A stretch of DNA of 64,000 bases from Gaeumannomyces sp. JS-464. Its lineage: Eukaryota; Ascomycota; Sordariomycetes; Magnaporthales; Magnaporthaceae. Shown here in pieces: positions 1 through 12,200 of this stretch. A program made the position numbers and the translations under genes. The notes under the pieces are model-generated. The model saw nothing but the letters and a program-made list of their open reading frames with translations, was not told the DNA's origin and ran no database searches. Each line of letters opens with the position of its first letter. Positions within the stretch are counted from its first letter, which is position 1. The stretch is taken from positions 5,766,001-5,830,000 of the forward strand of contig NGZR01000003.1 of assembly GCA_002197995.1 (NCBI GenBank). The letters run 5' to 3'.

Positions 1-3000
1 AGCATTATACGTTTATTAACGGTTAAACCCCGCATCGTAAAAAAGCCGAAACGGATACGATTAGGCAATAGTAATATTGCAAACCTTATTGGGAAAAATC
101 GATATTTACTTAATATATTCGCCGGATTTAAAAGCATTAAAAAAATGGCATACGCTATTAACAAAAATCAAAACGCAACCGTTACGATACCACGCCGTAC
201 TCGTGGGGGATTTTAATATACACCACCCTATGTAAAACGTTTATAATAAACGAAACGAAAAAGCAAACGTATTATTATCGCTAACGCACCGGTAAAGATT
301 CGAACTTATAACACTTTACGAAAAAGTAACGAAAAAAAGATTTGGTAAACGAAAAAGTATAATTAACTATATATAAGTATTCGACGCGTTAATCGTAAAA
401 TACAAAAGCAAAAATAACGAAATAAAAAGATCGGATTACCACTTTTAAATGATTTTAATTAATACTAAAGCGGAGCCGCTCCGGCAAAGAACCGCCGAAG
501 GATAAATGTGGAAAAAAATAAACATTAATATAAAAAACGACCAAAAAAGGGCATTGCAATTAGCCATATAGCATATCGAAATTAAAAATATAAAAACATT
601 AAAAATATCGATAATTAAATAAACATATTAATAAACTAGCTAACTTTAATCGCTAACGAGCTAATACTAAAAAGGAAAACATTAACTAGCTTTAAATTAA
701 CACCGTATTAAAACTTAAAATTTACTAAATTCGCTAAGAAAACGAGGAGGTGCCGGCGTACATATACGAGGTTAAAAACATAAAATAGCCATAACGAATT
801 AAAAGCAGCGGATAAAGCCTTTATAAAGGAAAAAAGGAAAGCGGCCAACGCGTATTGGAAAGAGTTTATTAAGGAAGCATTAAAAATAAAAAAGAAAAAA
901 GCCACCTTTTGGAACGTAAAACGGTAAGCGAAACTGCGCAACTATAAAAAACGAGATTTAACTAAACTACCGGATTTGCACCGATTAAAAAACGGCAATT
1001 AAAAACCAGCCAATACCCACGCAAATAAAGCAATAGCTTTAACGGCCAAATTTTACCCTAACCCGGAGGCGGATTTAACCGATATTACAAACATTACGTT
1101 TAATAACGACACGTTTTACCACGCGTTTTTAATAAAACATATGGTAAACCCGGAAAGCGGCGACGTATTAACGGCTTTAAAAAAAACGCAAAATTGGAAA
1201 GCCTTAAAAGCGGATAACTTATTAAACGAACTCCTAAAAGCATACGGCGAACCTTATTAAAAAGCTATATTTAAAATAGCTAACGCTAGCTTCGACCTCG
1301 AATATTTTCCGAAAGGCTTCCAAAACGCACTTATAATAATGCTGTTAAAGCTAGGCAAAAGTATAAAAAATAGGAAAATAGCGGAAAAATGGAAACCAAT
1401 CGCACTTTTTTCGTCCATTTCCAAAGTTATAAAGGTTATAATAAAAAAACGGATTGCTAACGAAACGGAAAAAAGGGGACTTTTACCGGAAGGATAAATA
1501 GGCAATAAAAAAAAACGCAGCACCGAATTCGCCATTAAATAAGTGATAAATATAGTAATAACGGCGTAAAATTACGGCATTATAACCTCGCTGTTATAAC
1601 TTAACCTATTAAAGGCATTCGATAATATTAACCATATTAAACTGCTTAATATAATGCGAAAGCAGGGATTTTTACCAAAAATAGTTAAATAAATTAAAAG
1701 TTGGTTTATAAATAAAACGGCCCGGTTCCGGTTTAACGGAAACACGTTAGCGCTAATACCAATAATTGCAAAAATTCCGTAAAAATTACCACTATTACTT
1801 ATATTATTTATCCTTTATATCGCGTTATTATACGATAAGCTGGAAAAATTTTTAAAAATAACGGTAATCGGTTTCGCCGATAATATTAACCCTTTAATAA
1901 TAAGGGGCATTATAGCGAAAACGGCATAACTATTGGAAAAAGCTTAAAACGTATGCCAAACGTGGGCAAAAATAACAAAAATAACATTTAACGCATTAAA
2001 AACCGAGCTGTTGCATTTTATTAAAGCTTTAAACTAAACCCGGGTTCGTACCAAAACCACCCACGTATAACCATCGCTAGCGGCGAAATTCCTCGGAATT
2101 TAACTAAATTATAAATTAAACTTTAAAACCCACACCAAATAAGCGAAAAACAAATAGGAAAAATAATAATTGGCGATAATAAAATTTGCAACGGTAACGT
2201 AAAAAAGTAATTTCGCTAAAGCGAAATAATTATACGTAATAATATGCAAAAGCGCGATAATATATAAAACCGTAATATACCACCTTTTAACCGAACCACG
2301 AGGCCGGCCCCGAAACGCGGCTAAAAAGTTAGCGAAAAAATAGCGAATATACTTTAAAATGGTAGCCAAAGCATAAAAGCAACGTTATTAGCTTATTTAA
2401 AAATAAAAACCTACGTATTACCTTTAAATTTGTATTTAAACGAAAAGGTAATTAATATAAAAATAAATGGCTGGAAATTGGAATAATATAGCGGATTAAT
2501 AAAGCGATAACGAAAGTAACGGGCTAATTTAAAAGGTTAAAATACCGGGAACGAAGCAAAAAATTACATTTTTAAAGCGGCCAAATAAAAAAGGATAAGC
2601 GGAACGCTAAAACCGATTTAAAACATTTTCGGAACTAAAACGCAAATTAATTCCCCGCGGAAACGAAAAAAAGTCCAAACATAAATACGCGAAACGCTAA
2701 AACCTTAACGTAATAATAAAGTGGAAATTAAAAGTTGCCAATTCGACGAAAGCGGTAAGGAAAACGAACCGGTATAAAACCGCGTGCTTAGCGAATAACC
2801 TTTTATTTACGGAAAAAATGGTTAAATATTACGAAAAAATGCCAAAAGCACACAATTTAATGGCAATTTAAATTAAAACGGAAAAACTTAATTTAAATGC
2901 TTTCCTATTTAACAAAAACGTGCCCGACGCGGTAACGCCGTTATGCGAATGCGGTAACGAATAAAAGGAAATAGCATAATACGTGCTAACTTAATGCACC

Positions 3001-3310
3001 CGCTAAAATAAATAGCGGAATAGCACCGGGATAATATAAGCGAATAGTTAAAAGGTATATTTAAGTTATAAAAAATAAAAAACATACTATTTAAAAAAGC
3101 AATACGCATAATATTTAAAAAAAAAACTAATAAATTTTAAAGTAGCGAAAAAAGTAAAAGGAAAACGCGCAAAAAAAAAGGAAAAAAAAAAACGCTATTA
3201 AGTCGAAAAAAAACCGAACTATAAATAACCATAAAACGCGAAACGAAAATACCTTATTAAAAAACGAAAAGAAGGAAAAGTGGATTAACGCTAACACTTT
3301 ATATGCGAGC
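1..3310 (+). pseudogene. LINE family A ORF2 relic (endonuclease - reverse transcriptase - Cys/His)
   Basis: Decayed pol-like ORF2. The endonuclease domain covers about 1-450, with GDFN and the SDH-type motif recognisable. The RT domain covers about 1100-2050: a D-containing segment near 1620 reads LLNIM, the catalytic FADD box near 1875 now reads FADN, and the following segment still resembles the inverted copy at 40701-40907, where the box is intact as FADD. The C-terminal Cys/His motif near 2930-3000 (pattern C-x-C-G) matches the one ending the Tad1-type LINE at the right end of the window. No frame is open; stops are mainly TAA/TAG at sites explained by C>T or G>A. Confidence 0.8.
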
Positions 3311-5525
3311 CGCAACCGAAAAGGAATTAACTAAGTTAATTATTTCCATTTTTACCTATTTCTTTTAACATTTCGTTAATAATATCCTTTCGAAACTTAG
3401 CTAAAATCCGACCGAAAGTAAAGTTAAAAGGATTTTGCACAAAGGATATTTAATAAATATAAAAAGGTTAACGGACCGGAGGAAAATAGCAATACAAAAG
3501 GAAACATTAATAAACCCGTATTTTAGCCCGTTTTAAAACTAACGCTTCCATTCGAATGCGGTTGGACGAGTTTTACGCATCGACAATTTTAAAAGCTTAA
3601 CCCGATATGGTTTACGCCGGGGGCATTATGTTATTAAAAAGGGAGCGAACGAAACCCGAGCCACCAAATGCAGCTATAATAGCAAAGGCGCTTTTTAAGC
3701 TAAAAGGGAACGAGCGCGAAAACCTAGCATTAAAAAGGACGCCGAACCGTTTCCCGATGTTTTTCGCAAATCGAACGTAACCGGCGATAGCGTGCTTTAA
3801 AGTGGTATAACGAAATTGGAAAAAAGCATTAGTAATAAAGCATATAGCACCGGAATAGGACCGTTATAAACCTTAGCGGCATAAGCGACCTCCGTTAAAA
3901 CATCTTTTAAATCGGCAGCAGTTTTGGGAAAGGATTAAATATAGCGCTAATAGGTACGAAAAACGCTATAAACCTAATTTTTAATGCTAGCGGGAGGTTA
4001 CCAAAGCGGAATCGATAAATTAGCAATAAAAAAAAGCAATAAAAGAAAAAGGAAAAAAAATAATAAATTTAAACGCAAATACCGCGCGAAAAAGCGCACC
4101 CCACACAAATTAAAACGCGAAAAGCTAAAAACATAAATTAGCACGACCGGAACCGAGAAAAAAAAGGCGGAACAAATAAAAAATATATAAGCCTTATAAT
4201 AGCATCCCCGAACGGCGCCGGCATTATTAATGCCGTTAGCGAAACGCTAAATGCAATTAACATAAATTTTGCAAACAGGCTTAAAAAATTAGCGAAGCGG
4301 GATAAAAAGGGGAACGATACGGGAAATATACACCATTAAATTGTAAAAAATGTAACCCGAAAAAATAGCGATCGCCGCTTTATACTCCTTTTAATGGTAT
4401 AAACGGTAAGGCTAAAGGAAAAGAAAAAAGAGATTAGTAAAAAAACAAAAAACGAAGCGGTGCAAAACCGCACTTACAGTTTTAACGCGGGGGTTCGAAG
4501 CAACGCCGGCCTCGGAGTCGTTATTATCGTTAAAGCTAAAAAATGGGTGCTCGTCGCGATCGTTACGAAAAGGAGTAAACGCAAGGCCGCTACCACCACC
4601 GCTACCGCTATGGCCGCCGCGCGCATTACCGCGCGCGCCGCCGCGAGGAAAACGGGGAGTTTTGTCTTTGGGAGCTATAATGCAAAAAGATAGGAGCCGG
4701 AAAGGGAATAAAGCGCGGGAGGGCAAATGTAAAAGCGCGGGCGGGAGGATGCGCGAAAGTTAAAAGCAAAGGTGGGAAAAAAAGATTAAAGGTTATAATA
4801 AAAAAAAAATTAAAAAAGGGCGAAAAAAAAAAGGGCAAAAACCTTTGGAAGCAAAAGGGAAAGGAACGGTGGAAACCCGCACCCGAAAGGAAATAAAAGC
4901 ATAACCGAAAAGCACGATATAAATAAAGCAGGAATAACACAATTACGAAAACGGCGAACTAATAAAAAGATCGGATGCGCGCTATAAGCGAGGAAACAAT
5001 CCGCAACCGAAGCGTTACCTCCGGAAGCGAACAACATAATTACGTCGAGTTACTTAACGTTAACTACGACCCTCGAACTTTACGAAGCAGCCACGCGACC
5101 AAGCACCGAGGCGGGACCGGGAAACCTTAAGACGCGAATAACTAAGCCACCGTAATTAACCGAACTAACATTACTACTATTAATATTACTATAAAAAAGA
5201 AAACCCGGTACCGGGGCGCTACCTAAACGCAATATGCATTCCTTATAGTTTTTCCTTTGCGTATTTTCCTATTATTACTATTAATTATAAGGACGCTTTC
5301 GCGATGGAACTTTTAAAAGCAATCGCAGGAATTAAGTAAACGGCACCACTGTTTAACATAGTAAGGACCGTATACGAAAAGCAAATATGGTTTTTACTCC
5401 TAAGCTACCGAGCCGGATGCGAACCGCACCCGGAAACGAGTTTAAAGGTTTTTACATGTATATAAAAATAGCAAAAGTACCGAGGTTTTTATAAATATAA
5501 CGGCAGTATAACTAATAATAATAAT
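3311..5525 (+). other. Long 3' region of LINE family A, with antisense Gly/Arg-rich open frame
   Basis: About 2.2 kb between the end of ORF2 and the tail. It is shared with the inverted copy (37252-39700), so it belongs to the element. Within it, 4412-4726 on the - strand is open and encodes a Gly/Arg-rich stretch (RGGARGNARGG) followed by an acidic FNDN segment; the matching frame in the other copy is 38087-38353 on its + strand. A + strand frame over the same bases (4460-4693) is open too, so neither frame is proven. The final 110 bases hold a 21-bp near-palindrome (CCGG...CCGG, 5408-5432). Confidence 0.55.
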
Positions 5526-8500
5526 AGTATTAATTCGATAAAAAAGCTACCGGATAGTATTTTCGAAAACCTTAAAATATTTGTATATTTAAAACCACGA
5601 AGTTTAAATACGATAATAAAAGAAAATAACGCGTCGCTTTCGGAATTACGAGCTTAGAAAAAAAAACGACGCTGTTTTTTATAAAATTTAAAAAGGAGCG
5701 ATTTTAACAAATGGTTCGGAAAAAAGAAAAGCCCGAAAAAAGCTTTTAAATTAAACACACCTTTTTTAAAAGTTGGAAAAGTTTAATACCGACGCCGAAA
5801 TAAATTAAAACGGTTAAACTTTTAAAATAGCCGAGTTTTAAAAACGAGTAAAAGGTTCGAATAGCGTAACTTTTACATTTATAATTTATAAAAGCTAAGC
5901 AAATTAAAAAAAACCAGCGCGCTTTTACGCTTTTCGACGTTTTAAAATGTTTTTAAAACGTTAAGGTTTTAAAATACCTAAATAGCCCGTTATATTACGT
6001 TATTATAACGAACGAAAACGACGGTTAACTTTTGTTATAGTTTAACGATTAATAGGACATTAAATACGCTAATTACCGGTTTAACAACGTAAGCGAGCCA
6101 AAAAAGGCTGCGTTAAAACCCGAAAACCACCTTAGCGTTAATATGGAATATTTCGAATATTTGCATTTGTTTTAAGTAAAATGCATTTATAAAAAGTGCA
6201 AATTCCATTTACAATTTAAACTTAAACACGACTTTTTTTTACGAAAAATAAAAAATAAGCTTAAAGTTAAACCCCGTTTGGCATTTTAATTACCACGGTA
6301 AAAACCAGCCCAAATCGGTAAATTTATTACAGTTTTTAAACTTAACGAGCGGTATTTAATGCTATATATTATTAAAACGCTCGATTAAAAAAGTGCGAAA
6401 TTATAAAATGTAAAAAACATATAGCATAAAAAGCGGAAATTTAACATTAAAAAATCGCGCGAACGTATAATTCGATTTAAATAAAAAAACGAACGTACGG
6501 TATTCGTTTTTTTTATTAAAAAATTAAAAAAACCACTCGAGCGAAAAGCACGAAATAAAAAAATAAAAAACTAATAAAAACCTTCGCGATAATAAAATCG
6601 ATTTAACTGTACGATTTATTAATATTTCGAATAAAATATTAAAAAAAAAGTTAAAATAATAATCGATTGCGAAATATAAAGCGATTATGTATTATTATAA
6701 ACGGTTAAACGGTATAAAATCCTTACGAATTAAAAACGTTAACCGTATTAACTAAAAACGGTTAAAAAAAATGCTTATCGTTTATAATAAAAAATAAATC
6801 GACCGAAAAATACGACTAATAATATTACGCACCTAAAATGGGGAAAACGTTACTATTATATTAATAAGCTAAATATAAAAAAAAACGTTATTTTCGGGAT
6901 TTTGTAGTTTAAAAAAAATAATTTACAAATAAATTAAACTAACGGCTAAATTTAATACGAAAAGCTATAAATAATTAAAACGGTTTATTAATTACGAATT
7001 TTAAACCGTAAATATAAAAAGCAACGAAAAAAAGTTATAACGGTAACGGGATTTAAAATTTTATTTTCGCATTTAATATTAACGAATATACGATTATTTA
7101 AAATGAAAAACGATTAAAATAATTAAACTAATATTAAAAAACGGTTCGCGAAGATTCCGGAAAAATATTATAAATACGAAAAATTGTTTAAAAAAACCTA
7201 AAAACGGTGCTTTTTAAATATAAACCGTTTAATTTTAAAATTAAATTTAAATTAAAAACGCAATTTAAATATTAAAAGCTGTATTAATTTAGCTTTCGGT
7301 AATAAAAGTATTAAAAAAACAATTGGAAAAAAACTTACAAAAAGGGCATATTAAACTTTTCGACTTTTTAATAAAATACGGGATTTTATAAAGAAAAAAA
7401 AATAAGACGAAACGAATATGCATCGATTACCGTTATTAAATAAAACTACGATTAAAAATCGGTATTTTTTGCTTTTTATTAACGAATTACGAAATAAGCT
7501 TAATAAAGTTTAATATTTTACGGTTTTAAACTTACGGAAAGTTTACAATTTAATACGGATTAAAAAGGGTTAAAAATGGGTTACAGCTTTTAAAATAAGG
7601 TTTAAATATTATAAATTTTTAATAATAATTTTCGGGCTTATTAATGCATTAATTACGTTTTAAAAAATAATTAATTATATATTGCACAAATATTTTAACA
7701 TTTTTATTTTTACGTATTTAAATAATATTTTAATTTTTTTAAAAACGATGGAAAAATATAAGCAATACGTGTATAAAATGCTTTAAAAGCTGCTTAACGC
7801 AAAGCTTTTTGTTAAACCAGAAAAATGCGAATGGCATTTGCAAAAAGTCGCTTTTTTAAAGTTTGTAATTACATTTAAATAGGTTTATATAAACTTTAAA
7901 AAAGGTAAGGAAGTTAAAAAGTGGTTTATATTTAAAAATGTTACAAAAGTACAAAGGTTTTTAAAAATTTTAAACTTTTATAAACGGTTTATTTATAATT
8001 ATAGTAAAATCGTTATACTATTTACGAATTTTACTAAAAATAACTACCAATTTTATTAAAAAAAGCAAAAATAAAAGGCTTTTAAGTAATTATAAAACGC
8101 CGTATTAAAAAAACTAATATCCACCGAGCCGGATGCGGACCGCACCCGGAGACGAGTTTAAGGGTTTTTACATGTATATAAAAACAGCAGAGGCACCGAG
8201 GTCTTTACAAACATAACGGCAGTATAACTAATAATAAAAAAACTAATATTAATATTTTTAAACCTAAAAAAACCTTTCGAAATCGAAATTAACGCGTTAA
8301 ATTACGCGATTAGCGGTTAATTCGAATAGCGAAACGATTAAAAACGGTTATACTTTTATACGTTCTTTTCGCAAAAGTTAAATAAACTTAAGTTAAATTA
8401 CCAAATCCACGATAAAAAACTTTTAGCAATTATTCGAGGATTTAAAAAATGGCGACCATACTTTTATAAAGCTAAGCATTAGGTTATAATATATATATAA

Positions 8501-9019
8501 ATTATAAAAACCTAACATATTTTACTATTAGTAAAAACTTAAATAAGCGATAAGTTTATTAAAGCGAGTTTTTGCAAAATTATAACGTTCGAGTTAAATA
8601 CCGGAAAAAGTTGGAAAACGGTCGGGCAAACGCTTTAAACCGACGATTAAACCATTAAGTCGCAATATTTAAAAAAACACGGGTAATTTTAACGAAAAAA
8701 CCAAACGGATTTTTAATTTTTAGCATAAAAAATACTCGTTAAAACGGTTCGGTAAAAAAAAGTTTAAACTTTAAAAAAAATCCAATAAGTTTACAGCTAA
8801 TTAGCATACGGCTATTAAAGCGTAAAAAACGTGGAAATGGCTGTAATAATATTACAAGTTCGTAAAAACTTAAGCCGAAATATAAAACGTAATAAAAAAT
8901 TGCGAAAATTATGCTAAAAATAAAGCCAATAGGTATAAACCGTATAAGTTATTACAACTTTTGCTAACATTAAGCGAAGCATAGCAAAAAGTTACTATAA
9001 ATTTCGTTATTAAACTTTT
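5526..9019 (+). pseudogene. gypsy gag-pol relic: gag, RT, RNase H, integrase zinc domain
   Basis: The gag-like part runs from 5526 to about 6950 and aligns with 31150-31400 of the inverted copy at its start. RT is unmistakable at about 7370-7760: the block around CIDYRALN/KNRYPLP is readable as mutated residues, and the YLDD active site is now YLNN (7715-7726). RNase H follows (about 8250-8640, ending in a mutated RADALSRR-like segment). The integrase HHCC zinc domain is readable at about 8790-8960 (two Cys near CENCA), and the first part of the integrase core (VTxDF) ends where copia inserted. The 114-bp LINE fragment interrupts RNase H. Confidence 0.85.
8121..8234 (+). mobile_element. 114-bp 5'-truncated LINE family A tail with 15-bp TSD
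   Basis: The insert equals the last ~110 bases of LINE family A, including the CCGG-flanked near-palindrome and the (TAA)-type tail. It is flanked by perfect 15-base direct repeats (taaaaaaactaatat, 8106-8120 and 8235-8249). It interrupts gypsy RNase H. Its sequence retains many CpA and G/C positions that are mutated in the full-length LINE copy, and its left edge (ccaccgagccgg) matches the inverted copy at 37252-40963. Confidence 0.85.
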
Positions 9020-9256
9020 TATTAATTTACGTAATTTAGCGCGTGCATTTAGGAAAGGCCCACGCCTCGTAAAGCCGTAAGCCTACTGGCCGTGCGCTCC
9101 CACAAGCTTACAAAAGGGGATTTTGCGATCCCTTTCCTGTATTTAAATTCCTTCCGAAAACATGCATCACTACAAACACCAGTTCCAAATCTATAAATCT
9201 TTGTTTTTTCCTTTTAGGAGATTTTCGTGCTTACAAAAGTACCACTCCTACTAATA
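9020..9256 (+). repeat. copia 5' LTR (left copy)
   Basis: 237 bp, matching 16195-16425 and the two LTRs of the inverted copy. Terminal TG...CA became TA...TA through RIP-type change. The segment contains the shared block beginning agcgcgtgcat and ending near accactcctactaa. Confidence 0.9.
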
Positions 9257-12200
9257 CTAATCAGTATTGCTCGAAAGGCAATACAAATAAGCAAGGTAAA
9301 AGGTTTAACCGTTCGATACTTTCTTTAAAGCGATTGGGTTAAACGGAAAAGCTTAAAAGCAAAAAAATTGTATTCCACTGCTCGTAGCGCGTTACATACG
9401 AGTTAATCGAATAATAAAAGCACCTTTTTAAAGCAAGCGATTGGACTTTTGTTTATAAAATTTAAATAACTGTAAAAAGGGCGTTACGTAATCCTTTTAA
9501 GCACCTTTTTTAAAGCAAGCGATTAAACTCCTAAATTAATTACCCAAACGATATTGCTCGTTAACCTTTAACCGATAACATGTTTAACACTTCGAAATAA
9601 TAGGCGAAAAAGCTTAGCAATAAGCAACGTATAATTACAAAAAGCACGCTTTTAGCATACGAATTCCCTAAATTTTTGGCATAAAATATTAACATCCCTC
9701 TTTAACAAGCCCCTTTTACAGCTTCGGAAAATCACTTAACGAAATTTCCATTGCTCGCCGGAACGCATAAATGCTTAAAACACTGCTTTTATACGGAAAC
9801 ACGTATAGCAATAACCTTTTAAGCGACGTACTCGAGGATTACGAAAAGTGGGAAGCAACGCACTTCGAAAACCTCGATTAGCGGATCGCTCGAGTTTTCC
9901 GCAAGCATTTGAAAGATTATAAAATCCCAATCCCCGGCCCGCTAAAAGGGAAGTTTAACGAAAAACTTATGCAGGTTATGCGATGGGAATTAATTTTAAA
10001 ATAACCTATTAACCGGATTACAGCCCTTTTATCCCAAAATCGCACGAGTTTAAACCAGACAGTTATTTAATCGACGCCCCGGATGCTTAAAAAACACACC
10101 GCGTTTTTCTCCCAAATAAAACCACAGTTAAATAGGAAAATAGCCGAAATGAAATCCAGGGATTACCAAGTCGGCAAACTAAAAATTTGCCATTTTCCCG
10201 AAAATACTTCTTAATTTCATTTACGAATACGATGCTTAATTTTCCCCTTTTAAAAACACTCGTACTAAAAAGCGCATCGATTTTCCAGCCATCCTTTTAC
10301 CAAATCGACGGCTTTTACCATTTAGCTAATCGGCAGTTCCTTAAACACCCCGGCCAATTAATTTCCAAATTCCAAAGCGCCCCCGATTAATTAATTTTTA
10401 GCTTTACCGATTTTTAAACCATTGTAACATTCGGATCCCATTTTAACCGTTATATGCAATAAAAGGATCGCGGAAAATCCATTCCACCGATCGAAAAAGC
10501 ACAAACCGTAATAACGTTACGCTTTTAATACGGGACCCCGGCACGTGCAAAGTCCCGGTATAAGCAACTCCCTTTTAAAAAGGTGTTTAACGCCACTATC
10601 GATAAAAGCTTAATAAAAGCATTCCAAAACGCTTGGGATAAGGAGTACAGCTATTCCGGTAATTTATACGATATTTTGGACGATAAGATTTTATTTTTCG
10701 CAATTATATGCGAAACTTTCGAAATACCATTTCCACAGCTTTATGCGATTTTTCTTTGGCATTTTAAAGCAAAGCTAAGCAGTGGTACACCCGATATATC
10801 GGCATTGGCTTTACTTTTCGAAAGATTTACATAATTTTTAAAAAGCACTTTAACACCGAGGTTAACCGATTACTATACTATACGGATTAAAGCTTAACTA
10901 TTTTTTAAACAGTCCATTTAAAAATCGCCAATATAGGCAAATCCAATATAAAGGTTTTGCAAGCCTTTTTGGATAAATTACAAGCTTGCTAACGCGCTTT
11001 CGGCCCGTTTTACTAAAACGAAAACCAGCTTATTGCGAGCACTTTACGGGCAATTTAAAGCGTGCCGAAGTTTAAAACCGCTTTTATAAATCCCAGCCGA
11101 ACTTTTAAAAGCCTATTTTTTTAATTAAAAAGCACTTTGCAAATGGGGAAAACGCACGCACTTTTAGCACCATTTTGTAAAACGGAAATTTAAAAATTAT
11201 AAGGATCGCAAAAAGGACAATAAAAATCGAAATCGAGCATATAAACCCAAAATCTTTCCGACTAAGCCCCGTTTACGTCCATATATACGCGGCTATTAAA
11301 TTTGCAAAAGGCCGGATTGCAAATCGACACGGCCACTTTTTTAAAAAATAACGACGATTTAAAAAGCAGTGGAAAGCATAAAGAAAAGAAAAAACAAACC
11401 ACGCAAAAGGTACACCAATTCCTCGCATTAATAAAGCCCGAAAGCACCGACGAGGAATAGCCATCTTTTAATTTTAACGATTAAAAAACAAAGGAAAAGG
11501 AGGATTATAAAAAGCAGTTATTTATAACCTCCGCTACGGCCGCATACTTAATTAAAAAGGCTTTTACCTACCGCATTTATAAGCGTTAAAACTCGGGATT
11601 TAGCAAGCTTTATTCCTATATTCCTGCGGATTAGGTACTATTTAACACAAAATCCGAGGCATTAAGCAATAGCAAAGGATTTTCCATATAGGTATAGTAA
11701 TAACCTTTACGGCCGGAAAGGATTAATCACGCATTTTAACGCTATAAGCCGACTCGTCGTTAATATAAACGGGCATAAAAAACGCGTAATTTTCGATTAA
11801 AAAAGCTTTCCAGTATTGGAAAAATCACTATTCCGACCCCGATCGGCTAAATCACGTTTTTTATAATTTTAACTTCCCTTTTTTTGCTATGCTTTGCAAA
11901 TATGGATGCATTGCACGTTTACTGGACAATATACGCAACGAGCTTATAAAAAACGACGGTACGCGCGTTCCGATTATAAAAAGGCACGGCCATTTTTGGT
12001 TTTTCCTTAACGACGTTACCCACGTTACGGCAGCAGTTAGCTTTATAACGGAAACAAAAATCGCGGAGCAGTTTTCCTTACGAGGCTAAGCTAAACGCGT
12101 GTATAAGCGCTTTACACCCATTTGTCGATAAACTTTGGAACGTTTTAAAACGTGCAAAGCACGAGGCTAATCGCGACGCTTTCGCAATAATTAATCGAAT

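Larger units (their letters stand above)
1..5525 (+). mobile_element. RIP-degraded APE-type LINE (family A), left copy, 5' end outside window
   Basis: Non-LTR retrotransposon relic read on the + strand. Visible landmarks in order are the endonuclease GDFN-x-HHP motif (206-226), the endonuclease SD(Y)H motif (431-442), the reverse transcriptase FADD box mutated to FADN (1872-1883), a terminal Cys/His cluster (about 2920-3000), a long 3' region and a (TAA)n-like tail near 5510-5525. A second, 5'-truncated copy lies inverted at 37252-40963 and ends in the same tail, which fixes the 3' end. The element sits in the gag-proximal part of the gypsy relic that follows: the inverted gypsy copy runs through this junction without the LINE. 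RIP has put many stops in every frame. Confidence 0.85.

Noticed and set aside
5157..5525. An LTR at the end of the left LINE
   Set aside because: The shared segment is the LINE 3' terminus: both long copies end there in a TAA tail, and a truncated 114-bp copy with a 15-bp duplication ends at the same base.
5403..5525. tRNA gene or SINE head in the CCGG-flanked palindrome
   Set aside because: No cloverleaf, A box or B box could be made out, and the sequence is the LINE tail.
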